Shown here: positions 24,771 through 32,816 of the stretch, in pieces | How the letters are laid out: every line of letters starts with the position of its first letter | How positions within the stretch are numbered: position 1 is the first letter of the stretch | Assembly: GCA_009697505.1 (NCBI GenBank) | Contig: SHUD01000001.1 | Span: 62,001-126,000, forward strand | Source of the DNA: Bryobacterales bacterium | GTDB lineage: Bacteria; Acidobacteriota; Terriglobia; Bryobacterales; Bryobacteraceae | Direction: 5' to 3' | Length of the DNA: 64,000 nt | Made by a program: the position numbers and the translations under genes | The notes under the pieces: generated by a model | What the model saw: only the letters and a program-made list of their open reading frames with translations | What the model was told of the DNA's origin: nothing | The model's database searches: none

Positions 24771-25601
24771 TTACTGCTTCGGTTTGCGGAAGCGGCGTGC
24801 CGCAGCGGCGGAGATGCGGCGCATCAGCGGCCCGGGGACAGCGCGCAGGAAAGCCGACAGGATCTTGTAGCGCCAGCCGGGGATCACGATGAGCTGGCCG
24901 CGGTCGAAGGCGCGCAGCGATTCGGCGACCACGAAATCGGCGGCGAGCCAGAACTGCTTCGGGATGGCACCGCGGTCCATGCCGAGGACGTCGTGGAATT
25001 CCGAATAAGTGAAGCCCGGGCACAGTGCCTGTACTTTTACGGGAGACCGCTGCAGTTCCAGTTCGATGGCCAGGCCCTCGGTGAAACTGGTCAGCCAGGC
25101 TTTGGTGGCGCAGTAGCTGACGTTGGAAGGCGACTGTTCGAAACCGGCCACGGAGGACACGTTGATGATGCCGCGGCGGCCAGCGGCGTCCCCACGCGCC
25201 AGCAGGTTTTCGAGAGCCGCATGAGATAGCGCCAAAGGTGTCAAAACATGCAGCCGGTGCATCTGATCCTGATCCAGCAGGCCCGCCTGGTGAAACAGCC
25301 CTTTGCTGCCGAAGCCGGCATTGTTGACGAGGAGTCCGAAATCGGGTGAAGTGCGGATGCGCCCGGCCAACGCGGCGCGCGGTTGATCTTCGGTGAGATC
25401 GGCGGGAAATATTTCGACAGACACCTGATGCGCGGCGGAAAGCTCATCGGCCAGGTGGCGCAGACGGTCTTCGCGGCGCGCGGTGAGCAACAAATCGTAC
25501 CCGCGCGCGGCTAACTGGCGCGCAAAGGCTTCGCCGATGCCGCTGGAGGCTCCGGTGACTACGGCGAGCCATCGTTCAGGCGCAAGCGCGCGCTCAGGCA
25601 T
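24771..25601 (-). CDS. SDR-family oxidoreductase
   Basis: This 276-residue classical short-chain dehydrogenase/reductase has the NADP-binding T-G-A-S-S-G-I-G (residues 16-23), N-N-A-G-F-G, the catalytic Ser in N-V-S-S-V-A-G, and Y-C-A-T-K near residue 160. An Arg-rich loop T-A-R-R-E-D-R-L points to NADPH. The substrate is unknown; relatives act on lipids or ketones. It overlaps the upstream YihY-family gene by eight bases, so the two are probably cotranscribed. Confidence 0.88.
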   Translation of the reverse strand: MPERALAPERWLAVVTGASSGIGEAFARQLAARGYDLLLTARREDRLRHLADELSAAHQVSVEIFPADLTEDQPRAALAGRIRTSPDFGLLVNNAGFGSKGLFHQAGLLDQDQMHRLHVLTPLALSHAALENLLARGDAAGRRGIINVSSVAGFEQSPSNVSYCATKAWLTSFTEGLAIELELQRSPVKVQALCPGFTYSEFHDVLGMDRGAIPKQFWLAADFVVAESLRAFDRGQLIVIPGWRYKILSAFLRAVPGPLMRRISAAAARRFRKPKQ

Positions 25602-26472
25602 GGCCGCCTTCCTTGGTGAATACCTGGTCAGGAATTCTGTCGAGCCGGTGGCCGCGGGCGGCCCACTCGGCTCCGGCCAGGACCAGCATCGAGGCCAGGA
25701 AACCCAGGAGGATCAGGGTTACCGAATATTGGAAGACGCCGTACTCGTTGGCCAGTTTGCGTTGAAACGAGGGCCACACCAGCGCGTTGAGGTACTTGAG
25801 CAGTTCCATCAGCAGCCCGACGAAGATCGCGGCCGGGAGCACACGGTTTAGCGGCGTGCGTCCGTTAGGGAGATAGCGGTAGATGAGAAAGAGAACCAGC
25901 ACGGCCAACGGCACGGCGGCGAGTTTGAAGAACAGCATGGACGCGACAGCCGTGCTGCCGCCGATAAGGGCCCGGAATCCGCTGCTGCCAAGACCATCCG
26001 GCGACAGGCCCGCGCGCAGCGACTGCTGACCGAGTGCCGTCAACATCAAGGAGAGTAAGCTCAAAGCTCCGCAGCTAAAGATTAATCCCAAACTGACGAT
26101 TTGATTGCGAAAGAAGCTGCGGTTCCTGGAAATGCCCCAAATGCGGTTCAGGGCGACTTCCAAGGGCTCGAAAATTCCGTTGGCGGTGAACAGAAGCAGA
26201 ACGATGGAGACGGCCGCGACGGAACCGGTCTGGGGCAAATTTCTGTGCAGGAACTGGCCCAGGGCATCGGGAAAGAAATCGCGTAGCGCCAGATCGATCG
26301 CCTCCACTGCCGTTTGCTCGCCAAAAACGCGCCGCGAAAAAGACAGCATAACGATTAAGAACGGAAAGAACGATAGAAGAACATTGGCGGCCACGGAGAA
26401 AGCGTAGACATGTACCTCGGTCTGCATCCAGTATCGGAAAGTTTGCGCCAGTCCGGCCGCGAGACGCCGCAT
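25594..26472 (-). CDS. YihY/BrkB-family inner-membrane protein
   Basis: The 292-residue protein has six hydrophobic helices and the phrases N-V-L-L-S-F-F-P-F-L-I-V near the start and G-I-F-E-P-L-E-V-A-L-N-R-I-W-G in the middle, both hallmarks of the YihY/BrkB family. The function is not established; it was once called ribonuclease BN by mistake. A polar C-terminal tail is cytoplasmic or periplasmic. It is divergent from ugd, with 76 bases between the starts. Confidence 0.88.
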   Translation of the reverse strand: MRRLAAGLAQTFRYWMQTEVHVYAFSVAANVLLSFFPFLIVMLSFSRRVFGEQTAVEAIDLALRDFFPDALGQFLHRNLPQTGSVAAVSIVLLLFTANGIFEPLEVALNRIWGISRNRSFFRNQIVSLGLIFSCGALSLLSLMLTALGQQSLRAGLSPDGLGSSGFRALIGGSTAVASMLFFKLAAVPLAVLVLFLIYRYLPNGRTPLNRVLPAAIFVGLLMELLKYLNALVWPSFQRKLANEYGVFQYSVTLILLGFLASMLVLAGAEWAARGHRLDRIPDQVFTKEGGHA

Positions 26473-26548
26473 TTGTTCAGGTTAGCCGATGGATGCGCGA
26501 GGCTGCCCAAATAGGAAGCCGCTAAAATGGAGAATCAAGTCTAACGCT

Positions 26549-27913
26549 ATGAACGTTTCGATCATCGGTACCGGATATGTGGGATTGACCACGGGGGCGT
26601 GCTTGGCTTATTTGGGCCACAAGGTCACTTGCGTCGATGCCGACGAGCGCAAGGTCAAGGCTTTGCAGGCGGGCAAGATCCCGTTTTATGAACCGCACCT
26701 GGGCGATTTTTTGGCGGACGCGAAACACAATCTTTCCTTCACCACGCAATACGGCGAGGCGATTCCACAATCGCGGGTGGTGTTCATTGCGGTGGGAACC
26801 CCGCCTTCTTCCACGGGCGCTCCGGACCTGAAATATCTGGAAGCGGCGGCGCGCGGGATCGGCGAGCATGTGGCCGAAGACTTCGTCGTCGTCGTGAACA
26901 AATCGACGGTGCCAATCGGCAGCGGGAACTGGGTAGAGTCGATCGTGCGCGAAGCCTATGAGAAGCGTACCGGCCAGAAGGCCAACGGAAGATTCGCTGT
27001 CGCCTCGAACCCGGAGTTCTTGCGCGAGGGCTCTGCGATCTTCGACAGCCTGTATCCGGACCGCGTGGTGGTGGGTTCAGATAACCAACGTACGGGTGAG
27101 GTGATGTATTCGTTGTACCGCCCGCTGCTGGAGCAGTCCTTCAAGGCGCCCTGGTATTTGCCGCGCCCCGAGCGCATGGGCGCGGTGCCGCTGATTTCAG
27201 CGGACCTGGCTTCGGCAGAATTGATCAAGTACGCGGCGAATGCGTTCCTGGCGCTGAAAATCAGCTACATCAACGAAATCGGGCAGCTCGCCGAGAAGGT
27301 GGGCGCCGATATCACGCAGGTGGCCAAGGGCATTGGCCTGGACGCGCGCATCGGCACGCGATTCCTGCAAGCGGGCATCGGCTGGGGCGGCTCGTGCTTC
27401 GGCAAGGATACCGCCGCGCTGGTGGCGACTGCCAGCGAATACGGACTGGACGCCAGCATCGTAAAGGCCGCGCGGGAAACCAACCGCAAGCAGCGCGAGC
27501 GCGTGGTGGAGAAGCTGCTCGACGAGCTGAAAATCTTGAAGGGGCGCACGGTGGGGTTGCTGGGGCTGGCCTTCAAACCAGATACCGACGATCTGCGCGA
27601 AGCGCCGGCGCTGGATATCGCACGCAAGCTGATCGAGCGTGGCGCGCGCGTGAAGGCGCACGACCCGGTGGCCATGGAGCGGTTCCTCGAACAGTATCCG
27701 GATATCGACATAACTCTCTGCGCGACGCCGGAGGCGGTGGCCAAAGATGCCGATGCCGTGGTGCTGGTGACGGAATGGAAACAGTACCGCGATCTGGATT
27801 GGGAATCGATCAAGAGCAGCATGCGCCTGCCCGTGGTGCTGGATGGCCGCAACCATTTGGACCGCGCCCGTCTGGCCAAGGCGGGATTCCGGTACCTGTC
27901 GTTGGCCGGATAG
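26549..27913 (+). CDS. ugd: UDP-glucose 6-dehydrogenase
   Basis: The enzyme oxidises UDP-glucose to UDP-glucuronate in two NAD-dependent steps for surface polysaccharide synthesis. The 454-residue protein from the ATG at 26549 shows G-T-G-Y-V-G-L at residues 7-13. It then has the N-P-E-F-L-R-E-G signature and the catalytic cysteine (about 283) in G-W-G-G-S-C-F-G-K-D. The C-terminal G-L-A-F-K-P-D-T-D-D-L-R motif is present. An upstream ATG at 26489 lacks homology. It fits with the rfbB, rfbC and lpxA genes nearby. Confidence 0.94.
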   Translation: MNVSIIGTGYVGLTTGACLAYLGHKVTCVDADERKVKALQAGKIPFYEPHLGDFLADAKHNLSFTTQYGEAIPQSRVVFIAVGTPPSSTGAPDLKYLEAAARGIGEHVAEDFVVVVNKSTVPIGSGNWVESIVREAYEKRTGQKANGRFAVASNPEFLREGSAIFDSLYPDRVVVGSDNQRTGEVMYSLYRPLLEQSFKAPWYLPRPERMGAVPLISADLASAELIKYAANAFLALKISYINEIGQLAEKVGADITQVAKGIGLDARIGTRFLQAGIGWGGSCFGKDTAALVATASEYGLDASIVKAARETNRKQRERVVEKLLDELKILKGRTVGLLGLAFKPDTDDLREAPALDIARKLIERGARVKAHDPVAMERFLEQYPDIDITLCATPEAVAKDADAVVLVTEWKQYRDLDWESIKSSMRLPVVLDGRNHLDRARLAKAGFRYLSLAG

Positions 27914-27978
27914 ACGACGGCCGGTTAGACGTTCAGCGGCGCCGGGTAGAATCTCGCGGCTAAAATGGGGTTGAACCC

Positions 27979-28779
27979 GTGAATCACCTGCGCCACCTGC
28001 TGGAAGAAGATCCTCCCAAAGGCCGCCTGGACCGCGCCGCCCTGGAACTGGCCACCATCGACACGCCGGATCTGGAGGCCGAGCCGTGGCTCGAGAAGCT
28101 CAATGAATTGGCATCCCAGTTGGGAGACCGGCTGCGCAATTTCAATGACGGCCGCGACTTCGTGGAGACCGCGCAGCGCTTCCTGTTCGATGAACTGGGC
28201 TTCCACGGCAACGAAGAGAATTTTTTCGATTCCCGCAACAGTTGCCTCAATGAAGTGTTGGCGCGGCGTACAGGCATCCCCATCACCTTATCGGTGATGT
28301 ATATGGAAATCGCCCGGCGGCTGGCCATGCCGGTGTACGGGATCAGTCTGCCGCGCTATTTCGTGATTCAGTTCGACGACGGCAACTATTCCACGTACAT
28401 TGATCCGTACAAGGGCAACAGCATCACCACGCGCGACTGTTACGCGCTGGCGGGGGCCACGGTTGCCGATCCCGCCCTGCTGCGCCGTGCAACCAAGAAA
28501 GACATCGCCATCCGCATGTTGCAGAACCTGCGCGGAGTGTACTTACAGCGCCGGGATTGGGCCCGCGCGGTCACTACCCTGGATTGGCTGTTGATCGGGG
28601 TGCCGGATGTCGCCGCCTGGTACAAGCAACGGGGGTTGCTCGAGATGGAGTTAAAGCGCTTGCGCGAAGCGCAAAGGGATTTGGAGAAATATCTCGCGCT
28701 GGAACCCGCCGCACCCGACCGCGACGCAATTGTAAAGCAAGTACAGGCAATTCACGGGTATTTGGGACGGATGAACTGA
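27979..28779 (+). CDS. SirB1-family transglutaminase-like protein with TPR
   Basis: The 266-residue protein starts at a GTG (27979). It carries the SirB1/transglutaminase-like domain, with F-D-S-R-N-S-C-L-N-E-V-L and R-R-T-G-I-P-I-T-L-S-V-M-Y, which includes the Cys that corresponds to the catalytic position, and D-P-Y-K-G-N near residue 140. The C-terminal part (about 170-260) is a TPR-like helical repeat. Family members are conserved but of unknown biochemical role. A hypothetical gene follows six bases later. Confidence 0.87.
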   Translation: MNHLRHLLEEDPPKGRLDRAALELATIDTPDLEAEPWLEKLNELASQLGDRLRNFNDGRDFVETAQRFLFDELGFHGNEENFFDSRNSCLNEVLARRTGIPITLSVMYMEIARRLAMPVYGISLPRYFVIQFDDGNYSTYIDPYKGNSITTRDCYALAGATVADPALLRRATKKDIAIRMLQNLRGVYLQRRDWARAVTTLDWLLIGVPDVAAWYKQRGLLEMELKRLREAQRDLEKYLALEPAAPDRDAIVKQVQAIHGYLGRMN

Positions 28780-28785
28780 TATCCT

Positions 28786-29100
28786 ATGGAAAGTAACTCC
28801 GATATGGTCGATCCCCTTCCCGACAGCGAAGCCGTTCTGGCGCAGTTTAACCGCCTGATTCAAGAGCTGCTTCGCGGCAACATGCAGCGCAACACCTTCT
28901 GGCCGTGGGAGATTGAGCTGCTCCTGGATATCGAAAGTTGCAGCCTGCGCGAGTCGAATAAGCGCGACACGCTGAAGCGGTAGCAGAAAGCCGTCCAGCG
29001 CCACATGGAAAAGGGCGCGCGGCCGCCGTTAAAGCTCTCCGAGTATTTGAACGCGGTCAAAGCCAAGCGCACCAAGACGGATGAGTCCGCGGCTTCTTAG
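28786..29100 (+). pseudogene. Hypothetical gene interrupted by an in-frame TAG
   Basis: The first 65 codons encode an acidic helical protein (E-A-V-L-A-Q-F-N-R-L-I-Q-E-L). A TAG stands at 28981-28983, and the same frame continues with K-A-V-Q-R-H-M-E-K-G and P-P-L-K-L-S-E-Y-L to a second TAG at 29098. The continuation is basic and clearly coding in composition. The most likely original product is about 104 residues, and a Tyr codon (TAC or TAT) to TAG change explains the break. I do not recognise a function. Readthrough or a sequencing error is possible. Confidence 0.6.
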
Positions 29101-29135
29101 AGCGGCGGGAGAACCGGGTTCGCTATCCTGAAGTT

Positions 29136-29447
29136 ATGGCAGACCAGAATACGAACGCAGCCGCGGGCGCTTCCGGGCGCACGGTGTTTTGCGTGAAGTT
29201 GCAGAAGGAATTGCCGGGTCTTGACGAAACTCCCTTCGACACTCACCCGTTAGGCAAACGCATCTACGAGAACGTATCGAAAGAGGCGTGGCGGGGCTGG
29301 GTGGAACACATGAAGATGATCATGAACGAGTACCGGCTCAACCTGGGTCTGCCCGAGCACCAGGAATTCATCCTCAAGCAGATGGAAGAGTATTTCTTCG
29401 GCAAGGGTTCCGATCTGCCTCCGGAATTTACTCCGGAAACGCACTAA
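29136..29447 (+). CDS. yggX: Oxidative damage protection / Fe(2+)-trafficking protein
   Basis: This small cytoplasmic protein is linked to iron handling and protection of Fe-S clusters. The 103-residue product has an N-terminal tail of about 13 residues, then F-C-V-K-L-Q-K-E-L-P-G-L-D-E-T-P-F and G-K-R-I-Y-E-N-V-S-K-E-A-W. The catalytic-like Cys at residue 19 and the W-x-x-W-V-E-H spacing match the YggX family. Confidence 0.92.
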   Translation: MADQNTNAAAGASGRTVFCVKLQKELPGLDETPFDTHPLGKRIYENVSKEAWRGWVEHMKMIMNEYRLNLGLPEHQEFILKQMEEYFFGKGSDLPPEFTPETH

Positions 29448-29501
29448 CCGGCCGGCTTAGCGCTGCATTTCGCACACGAGATTGCTTACGGAGGAGCAGA
29501 T

Positions 29502-29600
29502 CCCAACGTGGAGCGGGCTTGAGCCTCCGGTTCGAAGTGTGGTTATACCGCTGCGGAGGCTGAAGCCTCCGTTGCAGGCTAAAGCCGGCTCCACGCTGGG
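29502..29600. repeat. Nested inverted-repeat element of about 100 bases
   Basis: The 13-base outer arms CCCAACGTGGAGC (29502-29514) and GCTCCACGCTGGG (29588-29600) are complementary at 12 of 13 positions. Inside lies a perfect palindrome CGGAGGCT-GA-AGCCTCCG (29554-29571), plus partial GGGCTT/AAAGCC pairing. It sits in the 204-base gap between yggX and a convergent gene. The shape resembles REP/MITE-type palindromic elements. It could also fold in RNA as a terminator-like stem. No protein is encoded. Confidence 0.6.
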
Positions 29601-29651
29601 CCCCGGTATGGCTCTTTCTGATCTACCTTGGGACGTTGTGAGAAATGCAGG

Positions 29652-30440
29652 TTAGCGCTGCACGTGATGGTCGTTGTTCAGGAGCCGATGGCCATCGTCC
29701 TCCACGCATTTGGGCGATTCTTCCAGGGGCTCTGTCGAAGGCTTCACCAGGCGCGCGGGCGCGACCCAGGGAGCGGTGAGCACCTTGGGGTCCTCCACCA
29801 CCGCCTGATACGCCAGATTCGGGCCGACCCGCCACAAGCGTTCGGTCACATGCATGGCGTCGCTGTGGAGATAGCCGCCTTCCCCGAACCAGGTATCGTC
29901 CACGAAATTGGTGACGTCCACGACCAGCGTGCCGCCCTCCCAGTGGGCCACGGAATCGCCATAAGCGGCGGGATTGCCATTCACGCGGTGCGTGCGGCCG
30001 CCGGTGGGGATGATGCGATAGGGATCTCCCGAAATATCTTCGTAGAAGAAGATCATCTCGCTAGCCAGCTGGACGATTTTGCGCGGCGCGCCGATGCGGG
30101 GAATGCCCGGCTTGCCGCAGTAAAACACGGGGTCCAGCTTACTTTCGTTGTCGAACAGGTTCTTCACTTTCGCCTGGAATTCGGGTTTGTAGGATGGCGC
30201 CGGAGTGGAGGGCAGCGCTCCCGGCACGGGCGCCGATTTCGGCAGCGCCAGGCCGCGGTCGATCTTTTGAATCGCCACGGTACCGTTGACTTCTTTCTTT
30301 AACGCGGCCGGCGGCAGGTCGATGGTAAACGCCCACACTCCGCTGAGATCGGGAGGGGGCTGCTTTGCCGCTGGTTGCTGTCCCGCCGTCAGGGCGGCAA
30401 CCATGAGGACGACGGTTATGACTTGGTAGAGACGCTTCAT
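29652..30440 (-). CDS. Secreted protein of unknown function, copy 1 of a duplicated pair
   Basis: The 262-residue protein has a signal peptide (about residues 1-20, K-R-L-Y-Q-V-I-T-V-V-L), a Pro/Gln-rich linker and a conserved body. The start of the body, D-L-S-G-V-W-A-F, is typical of acidobacterial secreted proteins. The body also contains V-F-Y-C-G-K-P-G-I-P-R and a C-terminal P-K-C-V-E-D-D-G-H. It forms a two-gene unit with the DUF6152 gene 11 bases upstream. A second copy lies at 31525-32328 with high identity in both protein and DNA. No enzyme motif is recognised. Confidence 0.82.
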   Translation of the reverse strand: MKRLYQVITVVLMVAALTAGQQPAAKQPPPDLSGVWAFTIDLPPAALKKEVNGTVAIQKIDRGLALPKSAPVPGALPSTPAPSYKPEFQAKVKNLFDNESKLDPVFYCGKPGIPRIGAPRKIVQLASEMIFFYEDISGDPYRIIPTGGRTHRVNGNPAAYGDSVAHWEGGTLVVDVTNFVDDTWFGEGGYLHSDAMHVTERLWRVGPNLAYQAVVEDPKVLTAPWVAPARLVKPSTEPLEESPKCVEDDGHRLLNNDHHVQR

Positions 30441-30451
30441 AGTGGGCTCCT

Positions 30452-30838
30452 CTATTTCTGATCCGGCACGATTTCCAGGGCCGTGCCGTCCTCGTACTTG
30501 ATCCGCACCAGATAGGCGTAGAGAGTTCCGTCCTTAGCGGGGTTTGCCTCGATGGTCACCGTCTGTCCGATGGCCTTCGCGAAATCCTGGCGGCCAATCG
30601 AGACCCTGCGGAACCACGACGGCGGGCTGCCTTCGAACCGCCAGGCTTCGACGGCGCCGCTGTTGCCCTTGCCGTCGACCGACAACACAATGTGCGGATT
30701 CACCCAGTCGACTTTCGTGAGCGTTCCGGTCACCGTCACTTTTTTAGACAAGTCGAAGACCGCGGTGGTGGAATGGTGAGCCCACAGGGAAGCCGCCGCG
30801 CAGAGGACCAAGAGAGCCGTCACAATCCTGTTTCGCAA
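30452..30838 (-). CDS. DUF6152-family secreted protein, copy 1
   Basis: From a TTG at 30838, which follows a good AAGGAG, the product has 128 residues. A short signal ends before H-H-S-T-T-A-V-F-D, and the body has V-T-G-T-L-T-K-V-D-W-V-N-P-H-I-V-L, the hallmark of DUF6152. The longer frame from 30907 lacks homology, and the paralogue aligns from the same TTG, which decides the start. Function is unknown; the exported beta domain is common in Acidobacteriota and Proteobacteria. Confidence 0.85.
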   Translation of the reverse strand: MRNRIVTALLVLCAAASLWAHHSTTAVFDLSKKVTVTGTLTKVDWVNPHIVLSVDGKGNSGAVEAWRFEGSPPSWFRRVSIGRQDFAKAIGQTVTIEANPAKDGTLYAYLVRIKYEDGTALEIVPDQK

Positions 30839-30912
30839 GGCTGGTCTCCTTTGCCGAATACTATCACAAGAGGGTTCTGGCGTCGCGGCGGCGTGGCATC
30901 CTGTCATAAGGG

Positions 30913-31449
30913 ATGCCCACGATTTTCACGCATGCCATCGCCGGGGCGATGATCACGCGGATCGCCGTTCCAGGTCCGCAGCGGAGGGTGCTTTCGTACG
31001 CCGCTGCCTTTGCGGCCGTACTGCCGGATGCCGATGTCATTGGCTTGTACACGGGCTTGTACACAGGGATTCCCTATGGCGGCATGCTGGGTCACTGGGG
31101 GCTGACGCATTCGCTGGCGTTCGCGTGTGCCATCGGGTTGGTGGGAGCCGCTTGGAGCGGGGTCCGTTGGGGGTGGATCAGGACCGCTGCTTGTCTGGCG
31201 GTGGCGACGGCGTCGCACGGGTTTCTGGACGCCTTGACCAACGGCGGCCGCGGCGTGGCGTTTTTCGCTCCCTTCAGCAGTGAGCGCTTCTTCTTTCCCG
31301 TGACACCGGTTAAGGTGTCGCCACTGGGCCTGGGGTTCTTTTCCGAGCGAGGGCTATCCGTGCTGGCGAGCGAGATGATCTGGGTCGGGATTCCTTTGCT
31401 GATCCTGAATATTGCGGTCGCGATGGTCCGCGCGCGGCGGGGCTTCTGA
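30913..31449 (+). CDS. YdjM-like membrane-bound metal-dependent hydrolase family protein
   Basis: This 178-residue multi-helix protein has the family motifs F-T-H-A-I-A-G near the start, L-P-D-A-D-V-I-G, H-W-G-L-T-H-S and S-H-G-F-L-D-A. These are His/Asp clusters that suggest a metal site at the membrane. An internal 12-base duplication gives G-L-Y-T-G-L-Y-T-G. It lies in the opposite direction between the two copies of the DUF6152 unit, so it either marks where the duplicate was placed or was inserted later. Confidence 0.85.
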   Translation: MPTIFTHAIAGAMITRIAVPGPQRRVLSYAAAFAAVLPDADVIGLYTGLYTGIPYGGMLGHWGLTHSLAFACAIGLVGAAWSGVRWGWIRTAACLAVATASHGFLDALTNGGRGVAFFAPFSSERFFFPVTPVKVSPLGLGFFSERGLSVLASEMIWVGIPLLILNIAVAMVRARRGF

Positions 31450-31454
31450 GTAAC

Positions 31455-31526
31455 AGCCCGCAAAACGGAGCGCGTCGGCAGCGTTACTTGCCGGTAATGA
31501 GGGTGCCGCCGCACCCTTTGCGGGCT
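31455..31526. repeat. Perfect inverted repeat AGCCCGCAAA / TTTGCGGGCT between convergent genes
   Basis: The ten-base arms at 31455-31464 and 31517-31526 flank 52 bases that hold no gene. The position between two convergent stop codons would suit a bidirectional terminator, but the loop is long and there is no T-run, so the function is uncertain. Confidence 0.45.
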
Positions 31527-32328
31527 AGCGCTGCCCGTGATGGTCGTTGTTCAGCAACCGGTGGCCATCGTCTTCCACGCATTTGGGTGACTCTTCCAAC
31601 GGATCCGTGGAAGGCTTCACTAGACGCGCCGGCAGGGTCCAGGGAGCGGTGAGAACCTTGGGATCCGCCACCGTAACCTGATACGCCAGATTCGGGCCGA
31701 CCCGCCACAAGCGCTCGGTTACGCGCATGGCGTCCGTGTGGAGGTAGCCGCCTTCGCCGAACCAGGTATCGTCCACGAAATTGGTGACGTCCACTACCAG
31801 CGTGCCGCCCTCCCAGTGGGCCACGGAGTCGCCGTAGGCGGAGGGATTCCCATTGGCGCGATGCGTGCGGCCGCCGGTGGGGATGATGCGATATGGATCT
31901 CCCGAAATATCTTCGTAGAAGAAGATCATCTCACCCGGTAACTGCACGATCTTACGCGGCGGCCCGACGCGCGGAACTCCCGGCTTGCCGCAATAAAACA
32001 CGGGTTCCAGTTTGCTCTCATTGTCGAAAAGATTCTTCACCTTCGCCTGGAATTCGGGCTTGTAGGAAGGCGCGGGGGTGGAAGCCAGCGCTCCCAGCAC
32101 CGGCGCGGATTTCGGCAGCGCCAGGCCGCGGTCAATCTCTTTGATCGCCACCGAACCGTTGGCCTCTTTCTTTAGAGCGGCCGGCGGCAGGCCGATGGTA
32201 TACGCCCATAGCCCGCTCAAGTCGGGATGGGCTCTTTCGCCATCTGGCTTCCCGGCTGTCTTTTGCTGTGCCGCCGCCAGCGCGGGAATGATGAGCATCG
32301 CCGTCATCGCATAATAGAAACGCTGCAT
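31525..32328 (-). CDS. Secreted protein of unknown function, copy 2 of a duplicated pair
   Basis: The 267-residue paralogue of the 29652-30440 product has the same signal peptide layout, the same Y-C-G-K-P-G and P-K-C-V-E-D-D-G-H stretches, and only scattered substitutions. DNA identity is also high through the coding region, so the copy is recent or kept alike by gene conversion. The linker after the signal differs most. It lies 26 bases after its own DUF6152 partner. Confidence 0.82.
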   Translation of the reverse strand: MQRFYYAMTAMLIIPALAAAQQKTAGKPDGERAHPDLSGLWAYTIGLPPAALKKEANGSVAIKEIDRGLALPKSAPVLGALASTPAPSYKPEFQAKVKNLFDNESKLEPVFYCGKPGVPRVGPPRKIVQLPGEMIFFYEDISGDPYRIIPTGGRTHRANGNPSAYGDSVAHWEGGTLVVDVTNFVDDTWFGEGGYLHTDAMRVTERLWRVGPNLAYQVTVADPKVLTAPWTLPARLVKPSTDPLEESPKCVEDDGHRLLNNDHHGQR

Positions 32329-32354
32329 GGCTGCCTCTCCTTCTATCTATTTGG

Positions 32355-32765
32355 CTATTTGGCCGCTGTTTCCCGCTTGCCGGACTGCTCCGGTACGATC
32401 TCTAACGAAGTACCGTCTTGATACTTGATTCTGACCAGATAGCCGTACAAAGTTCCGTCCTTGGCCGGGTTCGCCTCCACGACTACCGTCTGTCCAATCG
32501 CTTTCGCGAAATCCTGGCGGCCCACCGAGACCCTGCGGAACCATGACGGCGGATTGCTCTCGAACCGCCAGGCGTCCACATTGCCGTGGTTGCCTTGGGC
32601 ATCGACCAGCACCACGATATGCGGATTCACCCAATCGACCTTAGTGAGCGTACCGGTCACTGCCACTCTCTTAGCCACGTCGAAAACCGCGGTAGTGGAA
32701 TGGTGAGCCCACACGGAAGCCGCCGCGCCGAGGACTAAGAGGGCGAAAACAATCTTGTTTCGCAA
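32355..32765 (-). CDS. DUF6152-family secreted protein, copy 2
   Basis: From a TTG at 32765 the product has 136 residues. It matches copy 1 from the first residue (L-R-N-K-I-V, then H-H-S-T-T-A-V-F-D, T-K-V-D-W-V-N-P-H-I) and has a slightly longer C-terminus ending in E-T-A-A-K. The unusual TTG start is shared by both copies. Function unknown. Confidence 0.85.
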   Translation of the reverse strand: MRNKIVFALLVLGAAASVWAHHSTTAVFDVAKRVAVTGTLTKVDWVNPHIVVLVDAQGNHGNVDAWRFESNPPSWFRRVSVGRQDFAKAIGQTVVVEANPAKDGTLYGYLVRIKYQDGTSLEIVPEQSGKRETAAK

Positions 32766-32816
32766 AGCAGGTCTCCTGTGCCCAGAAAATGCTTTCGCCC
32801 AGAATACTATCACAAT

